Shown in pieces: positions 41,001 to 47,934 of a DNA stretch of 64,000 bases. Source of the DNA: Gambelia wislizenii (Eukaryota > Chordata > Lepidosauria > Squamata > Crotaphytidae). The position numbers were made by a program, and so were the translations under genes. The notes under the pieces were generated by a model. The model was not told where the DNA came from, did no database searches, and saw nothing but the letters and a program-made list of their open reading frames with translations. How positions within the stretch are numbered: position 1 is the stretch's first letter; the number at the start of each line of letters is the position of its first letter. The stretch lies in NCBI GenBank assembly GCA_030847615.1, contig JAUMIR010000002.1, positions 198,569,809 to 198,633,808 on the forward strand, read 5' to 3'.

Positions 41001-42188
41001 TCCAGTCTGGATATAGCTCACTATCTAACACATTATTCTTTCATTTTTGCTTTTATCACAGTCCCTGGCCTTCTTTTCTCTATATGGCATATTATTTAAT
41101 AACAACAATATGGAGGGAATTAGAATCAAGACCTCAGAGTGAACAAGTGATAGAAATATACAGTCGGCCCTCCATATCAAAAGGTTCTGCACCCACAGAT
41201 TCAACCAGCCAAAGCTCAAAAATATTTGGAAAATAATTCTAAAAGCAGACCTTGCTGTTCATCATTCTCTATAAGGGACACCATTTTACTACACCATTGT
41301 ATATAATGGGACTTGAGCATCCATGGATTTTGCTATGGGGGGGGGTTTGTCATAGAACCAAACCTTGGCAGATACCGTGGGCCCACTTAAGCAACAGGAA
41401 GTTATTACAAGACACATCCTGATCTTTTACTGTTTGAGAAGATGGCCTCTTCTGGACCTAAAAGGGCAGGCAAACGCATGGCAAAAAATGCCCCCCCACA
41501 CCCCTAAAGGGCATTTAGAAGCATTTGGGGGCAATTGGGGGGGGGCTTTGAAACACCCCCCCCCCGAGAGAAGGGGGTACAGAATCTCCCTTGGGGTCAC
41601 ATGCAGCTCATGGGATAACTTCACGCACCTCTGTCCTACATGGAGGGGAGATGGTCCCATAGCCTCCAATATTTCACAGATACAAATTGGAACATGTATG
41701 TCCAAGCAATATCAGAGTGTGGTCAAGATGGCCTAAGTTATTAACAAGGAAGAACAGATAAAGCTAGGAGAAGCTGCAGCAATTTGCTTTCTACTGAGTC
41801 TCCCCTTCTCTCTTCTCCCTCCCTCCACCACTGAATCAATGGAGTGCAACCTACTTTTGCACTTTGAACTCAGTTTGCAGGAATGGAAGTAAGCTGAGGA
41901 CAAAATGAGGAAAGAGGGAGGAGGTGAGAAAAACTGGGACATTTGAAAAGCAGTGGTAAAAGTGGGATGGCATGGAATTAATCAGGACTGTCCCTGCTAA
42001 ATCAGAACAGTTGGAGGGTATGTGGTCCCCAGTCTGCAATATTCTTACTCCAATTTTGTCTTCTTACTGACCAGTAACCAGCATGCTGTGTTTTGATTTT
42101 CTAGGTTTATGCCAATAACGAAAACATTTCTTACGCTACCATAAGATTTTCTACCCTGGATGACCAAGCTACCTATGCCAATGTATAG
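11039..42188 (+). CDS. CD300LF-like: CD300/CMRF35-like inhibitory receptor, seven-exon gene
   Basis: Joining 11039-11096, 18432-18767, 27296-27377, 27926-28035, 35951-35985, 40164-40334 and 42105-42188 gives 876 nt, 291 residues plus stop, with every phase matching. Order: signal peptide (1 to about 20), V-type Ig domain (about 21-131), Thr/Pro stalk (132-158), transmembrane helix (about 166-189, hydrophobic, followed by RLKKQK stop-transfer), cytoplasmic tail (190-291). The Ig domain has the canonical cysteine pair C43/C111 and the second pair C57/C65 typical of CD300/pIgR-like domains, plus sequons at N88 and N100. Tail tyrosines: Y249 (VEYVSV, ITIM), Y266 (VYANN, a YxN Grb2-type motif), Y274 (ISYATI, ITIM) and Y288 (ATYANV, ITIM-like, also YxN). 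No charged residue sits in the membrane helix, so it does not look like a DAP12/FcRγ-pairing activator. CD300 receptors bind phospholipids/lipids on leukocytes, and ITIM members recruit SHP-1/SHP-2. The position beside an antisense RAB37 exon favours CD300LF orthology, but a lineage-specific paralogue is possible. Confidence 0.85.
12401..13265. mobile_element. Possible DNA transposon derivative with inverted ends
   Basis: Left end 'ggccccgcttacatggcaaa' is inverted at the right end 'ctgccatgcaagtgagcccc' with mismatches, which bounds about 860 bp. Inside are a (GT)n tract (12878-12900), a poly-A run (about 13208-13222) and overlapping minus-strand open frames at 12544-13193. One frame reads [20 protein letters not shown] near a GTGAGT donor-like site. 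I recognise no domain in it, and the second long frame on the same bases argues for low stop density rather than coding. Confidence 0.4.
12878..12900. repeat. (GT)n microsatellite
   Basis: About 11 uninterrupted GT units. Confidence 0.9.
13914..15775 (-). mobile_element. RTE/BovB-type LINE, 3' part, degenerate
   Basis: Minus-strand translation gives [40 protein letters not shown] and [20 protein letters not shown], the reverse transcriptase core with the YADD catalytic motif in the form seen in RTE/BovB elements of squamates. Upstream, around 15540-15620, '[21 protein letters not shown]' belongs to the palm. Downstream pieces after a frameshift near 15110 continue the family (an MYGCESW-like phrase at about 14930). 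The element is 5' truncated, carries several stops and is interrupted at about 14185-14775 by unrelated DNA. Confidence 0.8.
14185..14775. mobile_element. About 590-bp insertion inside the BovB copy
   Basis: BovB text stops at 'caacctcaattta' and resumes at 'atcttggcttctagggagag'. The insert starts 'gggcttgtctataaaagccc' and ends 'tttagaaagcccctcggcc', so the ends are partly inverted (GGGCTT-TCTA). It contains a minus-strand frame of 141 codons (14312-14737) without a recognised domain. The limits are good to about 10 bp, and no clean target duplication was found. Confidence 0.5.
15885..16460 (-). mobile_element. L2-like LINE 3' end
   Basis: Minus-strand translation includes [20 protein letters not shown], then [16 protein letters not shown], matching the C-terminal tail of L2/CR1-group reverse transcriptases. 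The 3' untranslated part reads (plus strand) 'aactggaagccagtgcagtt'. The assignment to L2 rather than another CR1-group clade is by resemblance only. Confidence 0.55.
16652..17645 (-). mobile_element. CR1 LINE, 5'-truncated copy
   Basis: The minus strand encodes the RT second half: [20 protein letters not shown], then [12 protein letters not shown] (catalytic FADD), then [20 protein letters not shown]. Relative to the sister copies, a 4-bp deletion near 16832 (cagctctgtc instead of cagctcttactgtc) shifts the frame, so the last 50 or so residues are not the CR1 C-terminus. The CR1 3' tail lies at 16652. It is truncated at its 5' side by or beside a SINE at 17650. Confidence 0.9.
17650..17897 (-). 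mobile_element. tRNA-derived SINE, minus orientation
   Basis: Ends in the reversed tRNA-like head 'ctctagccactatgccagtc' and carries 'gggacttgaatctgggtgtc' (B-box-like, reversed). The body begins 'gcatgtatacctcacttttc'. A fragment of the same body recurs at 18160-18255. Confidence 0.65.
18432..18767 (+). CDS. CD300LF-like: CD300-like exon 2: V-type Ig domain
   Basis: 336 bp, phase 1 at both ends, the hallmark of Ig-domain exons. Acceptor TTTTCAG, donor GTGAG. Motifs in order: [11 protein letters not shown] (B strand, C43), KYWCQGA with the second cysteine C57, KSC (C65), [20 protein letters not shown] (D/E strands with sequon NQT), [15 protein letters not shown] (F strand, sequon NLT, C111). 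The CTYS...KYWC...C pattern and RTSLKDN are typical of CD300/CMRF35-like and pIgR-type domains. If the donor were not used, the frame would run on to a stop at 18890-18892, giving a soluble form with a basic tail. This is possible but unsupported. Confidence 0.9.
20048..20909. repeat. Two-copy 431-bp tandem duplication
   Basis: Unit 1 is 20048-20478 and unit 2 is 20479-20909. Both start GCTGCATCATGCAGTTGCC and end TTCAGAACATGTCCTCACA. Only a few substitutions were seen, such as caaaatcag against cgaaatcag and cacagccggc against cacggccggc. Each unit holds a CR1-like 3' tail fragment (ATAGAATTGGAAAGG) and a foldback MITE of the CGGCATCCATAG family. The MITE's right end (cagcccggaaaaaaccca) survives only after unit 2, so the junction lies inside the MITE. 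Confidence 0.9.
20955..22305 (-). mobile_element. CR1 LINE, 5'-truncated, with a 366-codon uninterrupted RT frame
   Basis: The frame 22146 to 21046 is open through [80 protein letters not shown] and the C-terminus [17 protein letters not shown]. The 3' tail (ATAGAATC repeats) starts at 20955. The 5' end stops abruptly near 22305. It is very similar to the copy at 28.9-32.7 kb, so it is a young insertion. Confidence 0.9.
22306..23135 (-). mobile_element. Older, diverged CR1 copy, split by a MITE
   Basis: Fragments at 22306-22390 and 22653-23135 read as a degenerate CR1. On the plus strand 'atggctgtcatatcacatct', 'catgttccagcttgttatta' and 'actaaatgtagtacctagaa' parallel positions in the younger copies at much lower identity. 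A minus-strand frame (22979-22767) keeps only scraps. It was interrupted first by a Tigger-like MITE. Confidence 0.7.
22391..22652. mobile_element. Tigger-like MITE
   Basis: Left end 'acagtgggaccctcgtatcc', right end 'ggatacaggggtcttactgt'. These are inverted copies and define the element. Close relative at 35297-35548. Confidence 0.8.
23203..23350. repeat. Long perfect-looking hairpin, about 60-bp arms
   Basis: Left arm 23209-23268 ('cttcagttctggtcccgtgg', 'gagatagttgtaaaagtgtg') is matched by the inverted right arm 23288-23347 ('cacttttacaaccatctcct', 'atgggaccagaactgaagaa') with only a few mismatches and a loop of about 20 bp. The likeliest origin is a solo foldback MITE. A transcribed hairpin cannot be excluded. 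Confidence 0.7.
23352..25050. mobile_element. Composite Tigger-like element with an inner DNA transposon
   Basis: Outer ends 'aactggccctccaaattcat' (left) and 'acgaatgtggagagccagct' (right) are inverted copies next to TA. Inside, 'ggatccctcagccttcttct' occurs at 23508 and 24787, and 'ccagccactcac' near 23610 is inverted near 24905. An inner element (about 23649-24777) has ends 'ggccatttacacgatgaaaa' and 'cgacaatttctgtcgtgtaa', also inverted with mismatches. No transposase frame is visible. Confidence 0.55.
26224..26410 (-). mobile_element. CR1 LINE 3' tail fragment
   Basis: Plus-strand text 'aatcatagaatcatagagtt', 'gccatccagtccaaccccct' and 'gatggccatccagcctctgc' is the standard CR1 3' end. 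The copy ends after the 'gaacagctcttactg' segment. Confidence 0.85.
26855..27112. mobile_element. Tigger-like MITE, diverged
   Basis: Left 'tacaggccaccccttgtatt', right 'ctcccgaatatggggaggag'. The inner 'cggttatccacggctgaaaa' and 'ggtttgctattatcttcagc' match the family. It lies about 185 bp before the stalk exon. Confidence 0.5.
27296..27377 (+). CDS. CD300LF-like: CD300-like exon 3: stalk
   Basis: 82 bp, enters in phase 1 and leaves in phase 2. Acceptor TTTTAG, donor GTAAGT (consensus). Encodes [20 protein letters not shown], then KTTECSL, a Thr/Pro-rich membrane-proximal stalk suited to O-glycosylation. A lone cysteine (C156) could form an inter-chain disulfide. The call rests on good splice sites, composition and exact phase fit with both neighbours. 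Confidence 0.8.
27926..28035 (+). CDS. CD300LF-like: CD300-like exon 4: transmembrane segment
   Basis: 110 bp, phase 2 in, phase 1 out. Acceptor after a T-rich tract (ctttttttgtcccag), donor GTACG. Encodes [20 protein letters not shown], then [17 protein letters not shown]: a single hydrophobic helix with no charged residue, ended by basic residues that fix the cytosolic side. NLT at residue 165 lies at the outer membrane edge. Retention of the next intron would add a hydrophobic 37-residue tail to a stop at 28146-28148. Confidence 0.85.
28987..31701 (-). pseudogene. CR1 ORF2: AP endonuclease plus reverse transcriptase, three nonsense codons
   Basis: One continuous frame of about 905 codons. 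The endonuclease part shows [38 protein letters not shown] and [10 protein letters not shown], the Mg-binding and catalytic motifs of the exonuclease-endonuclease-phosphatase fold. The RT part shows [52 protein letters not shown] and FADDTKL (catalytic aspartates). The frame is broken by TAG at 30718-30720, TAA at 30643-30645 and TGA at 29935-29937. The last is a CGA-to-TGA change compared with the copy at 21-22 kb, typical of CpG decay. The copy would not yield full-length protein but is recent. Confidence 0.85.
31804..32724 (-). pseudogene. CR1 ORF1: coiled coil plus SGNH esterase domain, one nonsense codon
   Basis: The N-terminal part (32724-32437) has [20 protein letters not shown], a Cys pair followed by a heptad-like coiled coil. 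The frame is cut by TGA at 32434-32436 and continues in the same frame to an SGNH/GDSL hydrolase-like domain: [10 protein letters not shown] (block I), HVGTNDTAR (block III with Gly and Asn) and ARDGVHLT (catalytic Asp-x-x-His). Block I is normally GDS in the family; here the glycine codon reads GTG (valine) at 32294-32296, so activity is doubtful even without the stop. Confidence 0.75.
34508..34526. repeat. (CCTT)n microsatellite
   Basis: Four to five CCTT units. Confidence 0.85.
34722..34746. repeat. (CA)n microsatellite
   Basis: About 12 CA units immediately left of a LINE remnant. Confidence 0.9.
34765..34980 (+). mobile_element. LINE reverse transcriptase C-terminal remnant
   Basis: Plus-strand translation reads [20 protein letters not shown], then [20 protein letters not shown], then RGAPKK, a stop (TGA at about 34910), and [18 protein letters not shown]. 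The LxWAGHVxRMxDxRLPK pattern is a common C-terminal phrase of non-LTR reverse transcriptases. I cannot assign the clade. It is unrelated to the CR1 copies. Confidence 0.7.
35297..35548. mobile_element. Tigger-like MITE
   Basis: Left 'taggacccccgtatccactg', right 'ggatatgggggtcctactgt'. The long terminal inverted repeats are near-perfect over about 20 bp. Inner sequence matches 22391-22652. Confidence 0.85.
35951..35985 (+). CDS. CD300LF-like: CD300-like exon 5: 35-bp cytoplasmic micro-exon
   Basis: Acceptor 'ttttatctttccag' and donor GTAAGC flank 35 bp that enters in phase 1 and leaves in phase 0, encoding [12 protein letters not shown]. Without it exon 4 (phase 1) could not join exon 6 (phase 0 frame with the ITIM), so it, or another phase-converting exon, is required. 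Short juxtamembrane exons are usual in CD300 genes. There is no domain to confirm it; the support is splice-site quality and phase arithmetic. Confidence 0.65.
36700..36835 (-). mobile_element. CR1 LINE 3' tail fragment
   Basis: Plus-strand 'tcatagaatcatagaattga', 'gtggccatccagccgttgct' and 'aagggaagagagttgacca' are a diverged CR1 3' end. Confidence 0.65.
37036..37735 (-). mobile_element. CR1 LINE 3' fragment split by a foldback element
   Basis: Pieces 37036-37106 ('aatcatagagttggaagaga') and 37438-37735 ('gatggccatccagcatctgt', 'ctgtagcttgagtccattgc', 'caacagaaaacaagcttgct') are one CR1 3' end. Joining them across the insertion, with one ACA removed, restores the usual order seen in the other copies. 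Confidence 0.85.
37107..37437. mobile_element. 331-bp foldback element with 158-bp arms
   Basis: Left arm 37107-37264 and right arm 37280-37437 are inverted copies differing at only about two positions (A/C near 37252, C/T near 37212-37330), with a 15-bp loop. Termini are GGAGATTTTCAGACCTGC and its inverse. Flanking trinucleotides are ACA on both sides (37104-37106 and 37438-37440). The sequence is GC-rich and CpG-rich, unlike its AT-rich host. Mirrored open frames on the two strands (37045-37266 minus, 37272-37541 plus) give the same peptide because of the palindrome and need not be coding. Confidence 0.9.
38521..38588. repeat. (GAA)n(GCA)n compound microsatellite
   Basis: About 14 GAA units (38521-38562) pass directly into about nine GCA/CAG units (to 38588). 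The plus-strand frame over it (Lys run then Gln run, 38360-38707) is a by-product of the repeat. Confidence 0.95.
38820..38985 (-). mobile_element. Diverged CR1 fragment
   Basis: Plus-strand 'tctaggctaaatatacccca', 'cccttcaccattttagtggc' and 'cattccactttgttgatacc' correspond to the RT coding part of the younger CR1 copies at reduced identity. Together with a CR1 tail at about 38278-38310, it is probably one old, deleted copy. Confidence 0.6.
40164..40334 (+). CDS. CD300LF-like: CD300-like exon 6: cytoplasmic tail with first ITIM
   Basis: 171 bp, phase 0 at both ends. Acceptor 'ggtttattctcag'. Encodes [40 protein letters not shown] and [17 protein letters not shown]. The segment VEYVSV fits the ITIM consensus [ILVS]xYxx[ILV], and the preceding region is basic and hydrophilic. 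The donor CAG|GTCCTT is a poor match to GTRAGT; reading through it would add 27 residues ([16 protein letters not shown]...) to a stop at 40416-40418 and lose the last exon's tyrosines. Confidence 0.8.
40549..40775 (-). mobile_element. tRNA-derived MIR/CORE-type SINE, minus orientation
   Basis: Starts 'attgttgttctgtgccttca', carries 'gtgacttgcccaagatcacc' and 'gaaccctggtctccaaagtc', and ends 'ccaacctattgtgccatt'. Same family as 1730 and 3094. Confidence 0.8.
41161..41387. mobile_element. Tigger-like MITE, best-preserved ends
   Basis: CAGTCGGCCCTCCATATC at the left follows TA at 41159-41160. The right side reads 'gcagataccgtgggcccact', an eroded inverse. The inner 'aaggacaccattttactaca', 'ccattgtatataatgggact' matches 1110-1170. 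Confidence 0.7.
42105..42188 (+). CDS. CD300LF-like: CD300-like exon 7: C-terminal tail with ITIM cluster
   Basis: 84 bp including TAG at 42186-42188, phase 0 entry. Encodes [20 protein letters not shown], then QATYANV. ISYATI is a canonical ITIM. ATYANV ends the protein and differs from the consensus only by Ala at -2. VYAN and TYAN both carry the YxN pattern that Grb2-type SH2 domains bind. The ITIM spacing (Y249 to Y274, 25 residues) is in the range that lets both SH2 domains of SHP-1/2 engage. Confidence 0.85.
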   Translation, partial: VYANNENISYATIRFSTLDDQATYANV

Positions 42189-42890
42189 TAGACATTCAAC
42201 CCAATCCTGATTGCAAGAGAGTTCTCTGAACTGAAGAACAGAGAGATGTGGGACACACTTTCCTGCTGTGCCTCCTTATGGAATGGGTCATTGTAACATT
42301 TAAAGTTGCCATTATCTGAAATGAGATGCACATTTGTAGGATAAACCCACACAGAATGCCACTGTCATGATGAACCAGCCTTAAGTACATCTTAATTCAA
42401 ACTTGTACGCCAGTTTTTCCTAAGGCAGCACACCTTAGGTGTGTAGGAATACAGTTACCATCATCCCCAGTCAACATGACTGTGCTGACTGGGGGTGATA
42501 GGAGATGTAGCCCAGCACATCCAGGGGAATGCTGCTCTTCATGGTGTACTACTGATCCCTTGTGATGCTTCCATAGGCCTAACACGGTTTCTGGAATTTA
42601 TGTTCTTCAATGTACAGGAATTTATGTTCTGCAATAATGATATTGCATAATCACGTGCAACTGGGTTAACTGGTTGCTTGGTTTCCTGTGAGCACGTTGC
42701 TTCTTTAAGAATCCTTTTTATATTGGAGTGAGTCCATGTGCTTACAGAGGTTGCCTGTGATCTGGTTGTGTCCCCCTGTGTGTTTGCAGCTGCAGTCCTT
42801 GTCTTTTTTAGAATCACTGTTGGGGAAATTCTCTTGGGAGGAAGTATTTTAAATAAAGAGATGCAAGTGGCTGCTGATAGTGAGAATAAA
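42189..42890 (+). promoter_or_regulatory. 3' UTR and polyadenylation signals of the CD300-like gene
   Basis: AATAAA occurs at 42852-42857 and again at 42885-42890. A T-rich then GT/G-rich element (ctttttttgtgtgggggg, from about 42901) follows and can serve as the downstream element. This gives a 3' UTR of roughly 680-710 nt. A hAT-like MITE of the ACAACTCCCATCA type (about 42440-42535) lies inside it. Confidence 0.55.
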
Positions 42891-43336
42891 TCAAGAGGTA
42901 CTTTTTTTGTGTGGGGGGGGAAGGAATAAGAAATGCTGAGCCTGAAGCTTTTTTGCCATTGTGGTGAGGAGGAGAGCTTTTTAGTGTTGCATGCTTCATT
43001 TTTGGGGTGGGGGATGGAGAGAGAGGACTGAGCTGTTCTACTGAGAATGTAGACATATATACAGGCAGCACTGTTTAAGAAGAGACTGCTTTGAAATATT
43101 CACTGTGTGCCCTTGAGTTTCCTTTTATCATTGGGAACATGATTGTATTAAGTTGTTGCATTTGTGTTTGAAAAGGGTGCTGGATCTAGAAATACTCATT
43201 GTAATCTGGAAAATTTTAAAATCTGAACCAGCAAAAAGCTGTTACTCTTAAAGGACAAAGAAGCTCTGGTTCCATCAGGCTGCAGCAGAGGGAGAGGAGA
43301 AAAACGGGGGCGGGGCTATCCCATTAACCCTTTCCT
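42891..43336. other. 3' flank, no gene recognised
   Basis: Nothing beyond G-runs (about 42913) and short open frames without recognisable content. Confidence 0.5.
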
Positions 43337-43560
43337 GGGGTGCATCTACACTGTAGAAAGAATGCAGTTTGACACCACTTTAACTGCCATGGCTCCATCC
43401 TACAGAATCCTGGGATTTGTAGTTTTGTGAGGCACCAGCACTTTTTGGCAGAGAAGGATAAAGACTTTATAAAACTACAAATCCCAGGATTCCATAGGAT
43501 GGAGCAACAGCACTTAAAGTGGTGTCAAACTGCATTCTTTCTACAGTGTAGATGCACCCT
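43337..43560. mobile_element. Palindromic hAT-like MITE (GTGCATCTACACTGTAG)
   Basis: Left 'gggtgcatctacactgtaga' and right 'ctacagtgtagatgcaccct' are perfect inverted copies. The arms continue through 'aatgcagtttgacaccactt' against its inverse. Relatives: 52632-52830 and 58301-58522. Confidence 0.85.
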
Positions 43561-46500
43561 CAGTCTTTCCCTCTGCTTGGCTGCTATCCTGGCACAGTGA
43601 TTCTGTGAGTCCAGACCAAGAGAGAGAATGAGAGCAGGACCATTCCATCAGCTGTACTGTAAGACCAACAGCATTTTGCCCTCCCTTTCCTTGAACTTTT
43701 TCCCTCTCCCAGATGGCCATTATAAGAACTTTGTAGCTAAGAACCAGTGCCTCCATGGGTTAGTTATTCCCACGTAATCCCTTTTCCCTTTGTGTCATGT
43801 CTTTTAAGTGACAAAAGCTGATATTAGATCAAGGACTGTTTTATTATGGATCTCTCTAAGTCACTCAGGGAAACTTTTTTGATTGAAGGACAAGAGGGAA
43901 ATATTTTAAATAAATAACCTCATGATGGTCAGGAAAACACTTCCTTGCACATATTTTTTCTGCATTTTAAAAACAAAAACAAAACTCCAATTGCTAAGGT
44001 TCGAGGTGAAGAATTATGGAGGCGGGGGAATCTCTCTGATACTCCACTGAACACATATGGAATTGACAGTGCAGGCCTGTGCATCCTTGATGAGAAGTAA
44101 AAGTCACTAATTTTGGATTGACAGATTCTGGGAGAACTTATTTTTGATTACTGCTCCCACATAGGCTGGAGGTGCTAGTGCTTGTTGTACAGAAGATAAC
44201 TCTTCTGATCTCTGGGATTGCTGCCTGTGTCTGGGAGATAATAATCAGTTAAAATCTACCCATGGCAAACAGGGCTGGAGGCCTTCAGTAGAACCTGGAT
44301 CACTTAATGGCACTGCCAGCTTTGCAAAGCCGAATCCACTTGCCACAGCCTCCTAATCTTCATAGAGAAAAGGTGACAATGCTGCACACATTTACATGGG
44401 AGTAAGTTCACTTAATTCAATGGAGCTTAACTCTAAGTAATCCTATAGAGGACTATGCTGCATGTCTTTTTCTACCTGCAAACAATATAAAGTTTGCAAG
44501 CAAACAGAGCTGATTACTAAAATTAGGGTACAAAATCAGGAATCAGGAATTGTATGGCTCGCCAGATGCTGCTGGACTGCAATTCCTACCATCCCTTACC
44601 ATTAGGCATGTAGGCTAGGGCTGATGGGAGCTGCAGTCTAGCAACATCCAGAGGGCCACACATTTTATGCCCTTAACACATCAGAAACATCACTCTGGCT
44701 TCCCAGGCTTGTGTTGCTCATCACAGATCTTTCTACAAGGAAACTCTGGGCCTTTAATTCCATTTGGTCATGAGGTGGGAGTATTCCCCCCCCCCCAAAA
44801 AAACCAGGAAAATTCTTGTACAGAAAAAGCTGAAGGAAAGCTTGGGGTAAAAATGCTTCCTGGCTCGTCTCATTCATAATTGACAGGTATTTTGCATGTA
44901 TTCTCTCTTGTAAAGAGGTGTTCAGGATGGCAAGGGGCAGAAACAGAAAAGAGGGAAGTGGTTGGAAAATACTGGAGGACTGCAAACAGAAGACACCCTT
45001 GTCTGGACTTCCCATGAAATTCCATGAAAATTCCAGGGCAATGGTACAACAAAAGCTGCCTCATCTAGAAGGACTTCTTGGAGAAGATAGACAAAAGAGA
45101 GTGTTGACAAATTAATTAATTAATGGGCAAAGAAAGTAAACAAAGAAGGGTGCCAGACTGACAAAGATGACGCATGATGGGCAGCCTCCTGGTGGTGGGA
45201 TACACAGAGGTTGTTGACCATTACACAGACATAATTGGGCATTATGCTTGCATCAGTACATTTCCAGACCTTGCAGAAGAAGGTATCCCATACCTTCTTT
45301 CACAAGGCTCCCACCCCAGTGCACAAGAACAGGCAGACGGCTATTGGGAGTGGCTCCATTTCTTTGGACACTGATTAGCTGTGTGCATGGGATCATGAGT
45401 GCATGTGTGCATGGGATCATGAGTACTGAGGGAGGGAGGAGCAGCCTTATATTGCAGTCAGGGACTACTCCTTCATTCCTATGCAGTTTATCAGTGGCCA
45501 GAGATTCTCAGCTGTGTCTGTCAGCCCCCTGGTTATACTGCACACTATAGGGAGCGGATAGGCAAAGGGAACTGCTGTTTGTAACTATGCTGCTGGAGAC
45601 TTGTGGTCCAGCATAATGTAGCATGTTGGCTCATGTGTGTATGTTGTGGAAGGAGGTTGTTATTTCTTGTTGTCAAGGCTCCAAAGAAAACTAGAAGTCC
45701 ACAAACCCTGGCAACAAAACAGGAAGTAGGGAACAACACTCTGGCTTTTCCTTTATTCTGTCAGTTATCATTTAACCAAATATGTGGTGGCATTATCATC
45801 CAGGTTGTTCCAGATAAGAAAGGGACTATGTTAGAGAAAGGAATCAATATTTGCATACTCCTCTATGCAACATGTCACATTTTCAGTAGGATTAATTTGC
45901 AACCCTAAGTCAACATGCCGATCTCAGCTACGGTGTCGCTAAGAGCTGGTAAATAATTCACAGCTGCTATGAACGCTGACATGTAGTTCCCCATCCTTTA
46001 CCTCAAGTTCCCTTAAATGAGCTAAATTGCTATGTCAATAGAGAGGCTTTTAATGTCCTGTTACCTAAATATCAATCAATAGCATTAACTCTCAGAAGAA
46101 TGGAAATTATTATTAGACACACAGACAGGACCTCTAGAAGAGAGGAGAACAGTACCTCTGCACATCAGTAGGACACTCACATTTGGTCCACACACTATTA
46201 GCTAACATAATGGCTAGTAGCTAAAGGCTTATACTGGCACAGCATTCTAATCTAGTTATCCTGAACGGAAACAATGGATGGGCAGGTAGCAAGTGAGATA
46301 GCTCTGGGGTTCATATTCTTATTTGGCCTGGTATAATGTTGCAAATGAACTCTCAGTCTAGGGACTTTCATGAGCCAGTTCTGGGTAGTGGTTCCTTTAA
46401 TTATAACAATCTCTGACTCTGCATACCAAGGAGTGATAGTCTCTGTGGAAATAAGGAAGAAGGTGGCTCCTGAGAAATGGAAGGCAATACCACTGAGAAC

Positions 46501-46910
46501 TAGGAAACAAGCAGAAGTCATTGAGGAGATATTAGCAAGTGTCCGAATTTCTGTAAAGAATATGGATGTACACTTGGGATTCTAACAGCCTTCAGTGAGG
46601 GAATCTCATATCTAATATCAGCCCTAATGCCAGTGCTGACAAGGAAGCCCTGCCTTATTTCTGGGAAACCAATACATACTCAAGAGGCTACAAGGAAAGA
46701 AAGCTTTACATTCCCATTACCTTCACCTCCACTCTCCATACACTATTTCCTGCTCTCTGGAACCTCGTCTTTACTCAGTCCATAGCTCCCATATCAGTTA
46801 TGGGCAGCCAGAGTAATAATTTCAAGGCTGGAAATTAGGTGCAGACAGATATAGAAGGCCCAGGCTACTTGAAGGACTGTATCTTCCCATACAAGCTTGC
46901 CCGAGCTCTG
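43561..46910. other. Intergenic, no gene recognised
   Basis: Only a short MITE of the CAATTCCTACCATCC type (about 44555-44660), an (ATTA)n tract near 45110 and a C-run near 44788 are seen. Overlapping open frames at 44665-45115 lie on both strands and show no domain. Confidence 0.5.
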
Positions 46911-46912
46911 AG

Positions 46913-47108
46913 ACATTCTGACAGTAAGAGCTGTTCAGAAGTGGAATGTGCTGCCTCGTAGTGTGGTGGAGTCTCCTTCTTTGGAGGTTTTTAAGCAGAG
47001 GCCGGATGGCCATCTGTCAGGAATGCTTTGATTGTACAGTATATTCCTGCATGGCACGGGGGTGGACTGGGTGGCCCTTGAGGTCTCTTCCAACTATGAT
47101 TCTATGAT
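46913..47108 (+). mobile_element. CR1 LINE 3' end fragment, plus orientation
   Basis: Reads 'gtaagagctgttcagaagtg', 'gaggccggatggccatctgt' and 'ctcttccaactatgattcta', the CR1 3' end in sense, ending in the ATTCTATGATT tail. It is the only clearly plus-oriented CR1 of the window. Confidence 0.85.
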
Positions 47109-47560
47109 TATTTATTTATTTATTATATTTATACCCCACTCTTCAGCCACAAAGGCTATCAGAGCGGCTTAAAAATGATTAATTTAACAGTTCCCTGCCC
47201 TCAGAGGAACCTCTCTTTGTCCCGTCTCCTTTACAGGCACGATCGTTGGGAACATGCCTCCTCTGTTGTCTTTTTGGTGGCAGGTTAAGATCTTCCCCCC
47301 CCCCCACCCAGTAAGCCTTTGGGAACTAATTTTTAACAAGACAAGGGCTTTTTATGGTACAGTACTGTCCTGTTTTTAACCTTTGTTTTAAAGTAAGATT
47401 GCAAATGGTTTTAATTCTATTGCTGTTTAATGCTATTGTAATCTCAATTTTGTATGTTTCAAATATATGTGTTTTTATTGTAATTTTCTGAATTTGTGAG
47501 ACATCTGTAGTCCCAGCCTGGGAGAAGGGCTGGATATAAATAAAGGGATGGATGGACAGG
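47109..47560. repeat. Interspersed repeat pieces (TTATTTATTTATT-start and GGATATAAATAAAG-end)
   Basis: Starts '(ttta)n ttatatttataccccact' and ends 'ctgggagaagggctggatat' 'aaataaaggg', a LINE/SINE tail style seen also at about 11740. Family not assigned. Confidence 0.4.
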
Positions 47561-47934
47561 TAAAGGACTGCAGCTCAGAGTGTTTCCAGCTTTTGGTGGA
47601 AGTCAAAGTGAATCATTTACCTTTTTCTGTTTGTGGACTTTGCCAGCTATAGAATATTGACAGCATAGAACCCCTGCCCCATTCCCCTTGCCTCCCAGGG
47701 TATGAGGCTGCCCCAAGATGAAAGAGAAGCCAACTTTTCAGGACACCGCATTCCAGCTGCTGAAGGTTCACTTTGCAGTCTACTTGGAGATAGTTATTAA
47801 TAGGTTATTAGCTGCATAAATTCTCAGAGGTAGTTTCCTGCTTTGATGGAAGAAAGCCTACCCATTTCATTCTTATGGTGTCCCACCAGCCATCTTATGC
47901 CATTCAGCTCCTCTTTTACTCCTGAGTCCACGGG

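Larger units (their letters stand above)
40335..42104 (+). other. Intron 6 of the CD300-like gene (1.8 kb)
   Basis: Holds a SINE (40549-40775) and a Tigger-like MITE (41161-41387). Acceptor 'ttttgattttctag' ends at 42104. Confidence 0.7.
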
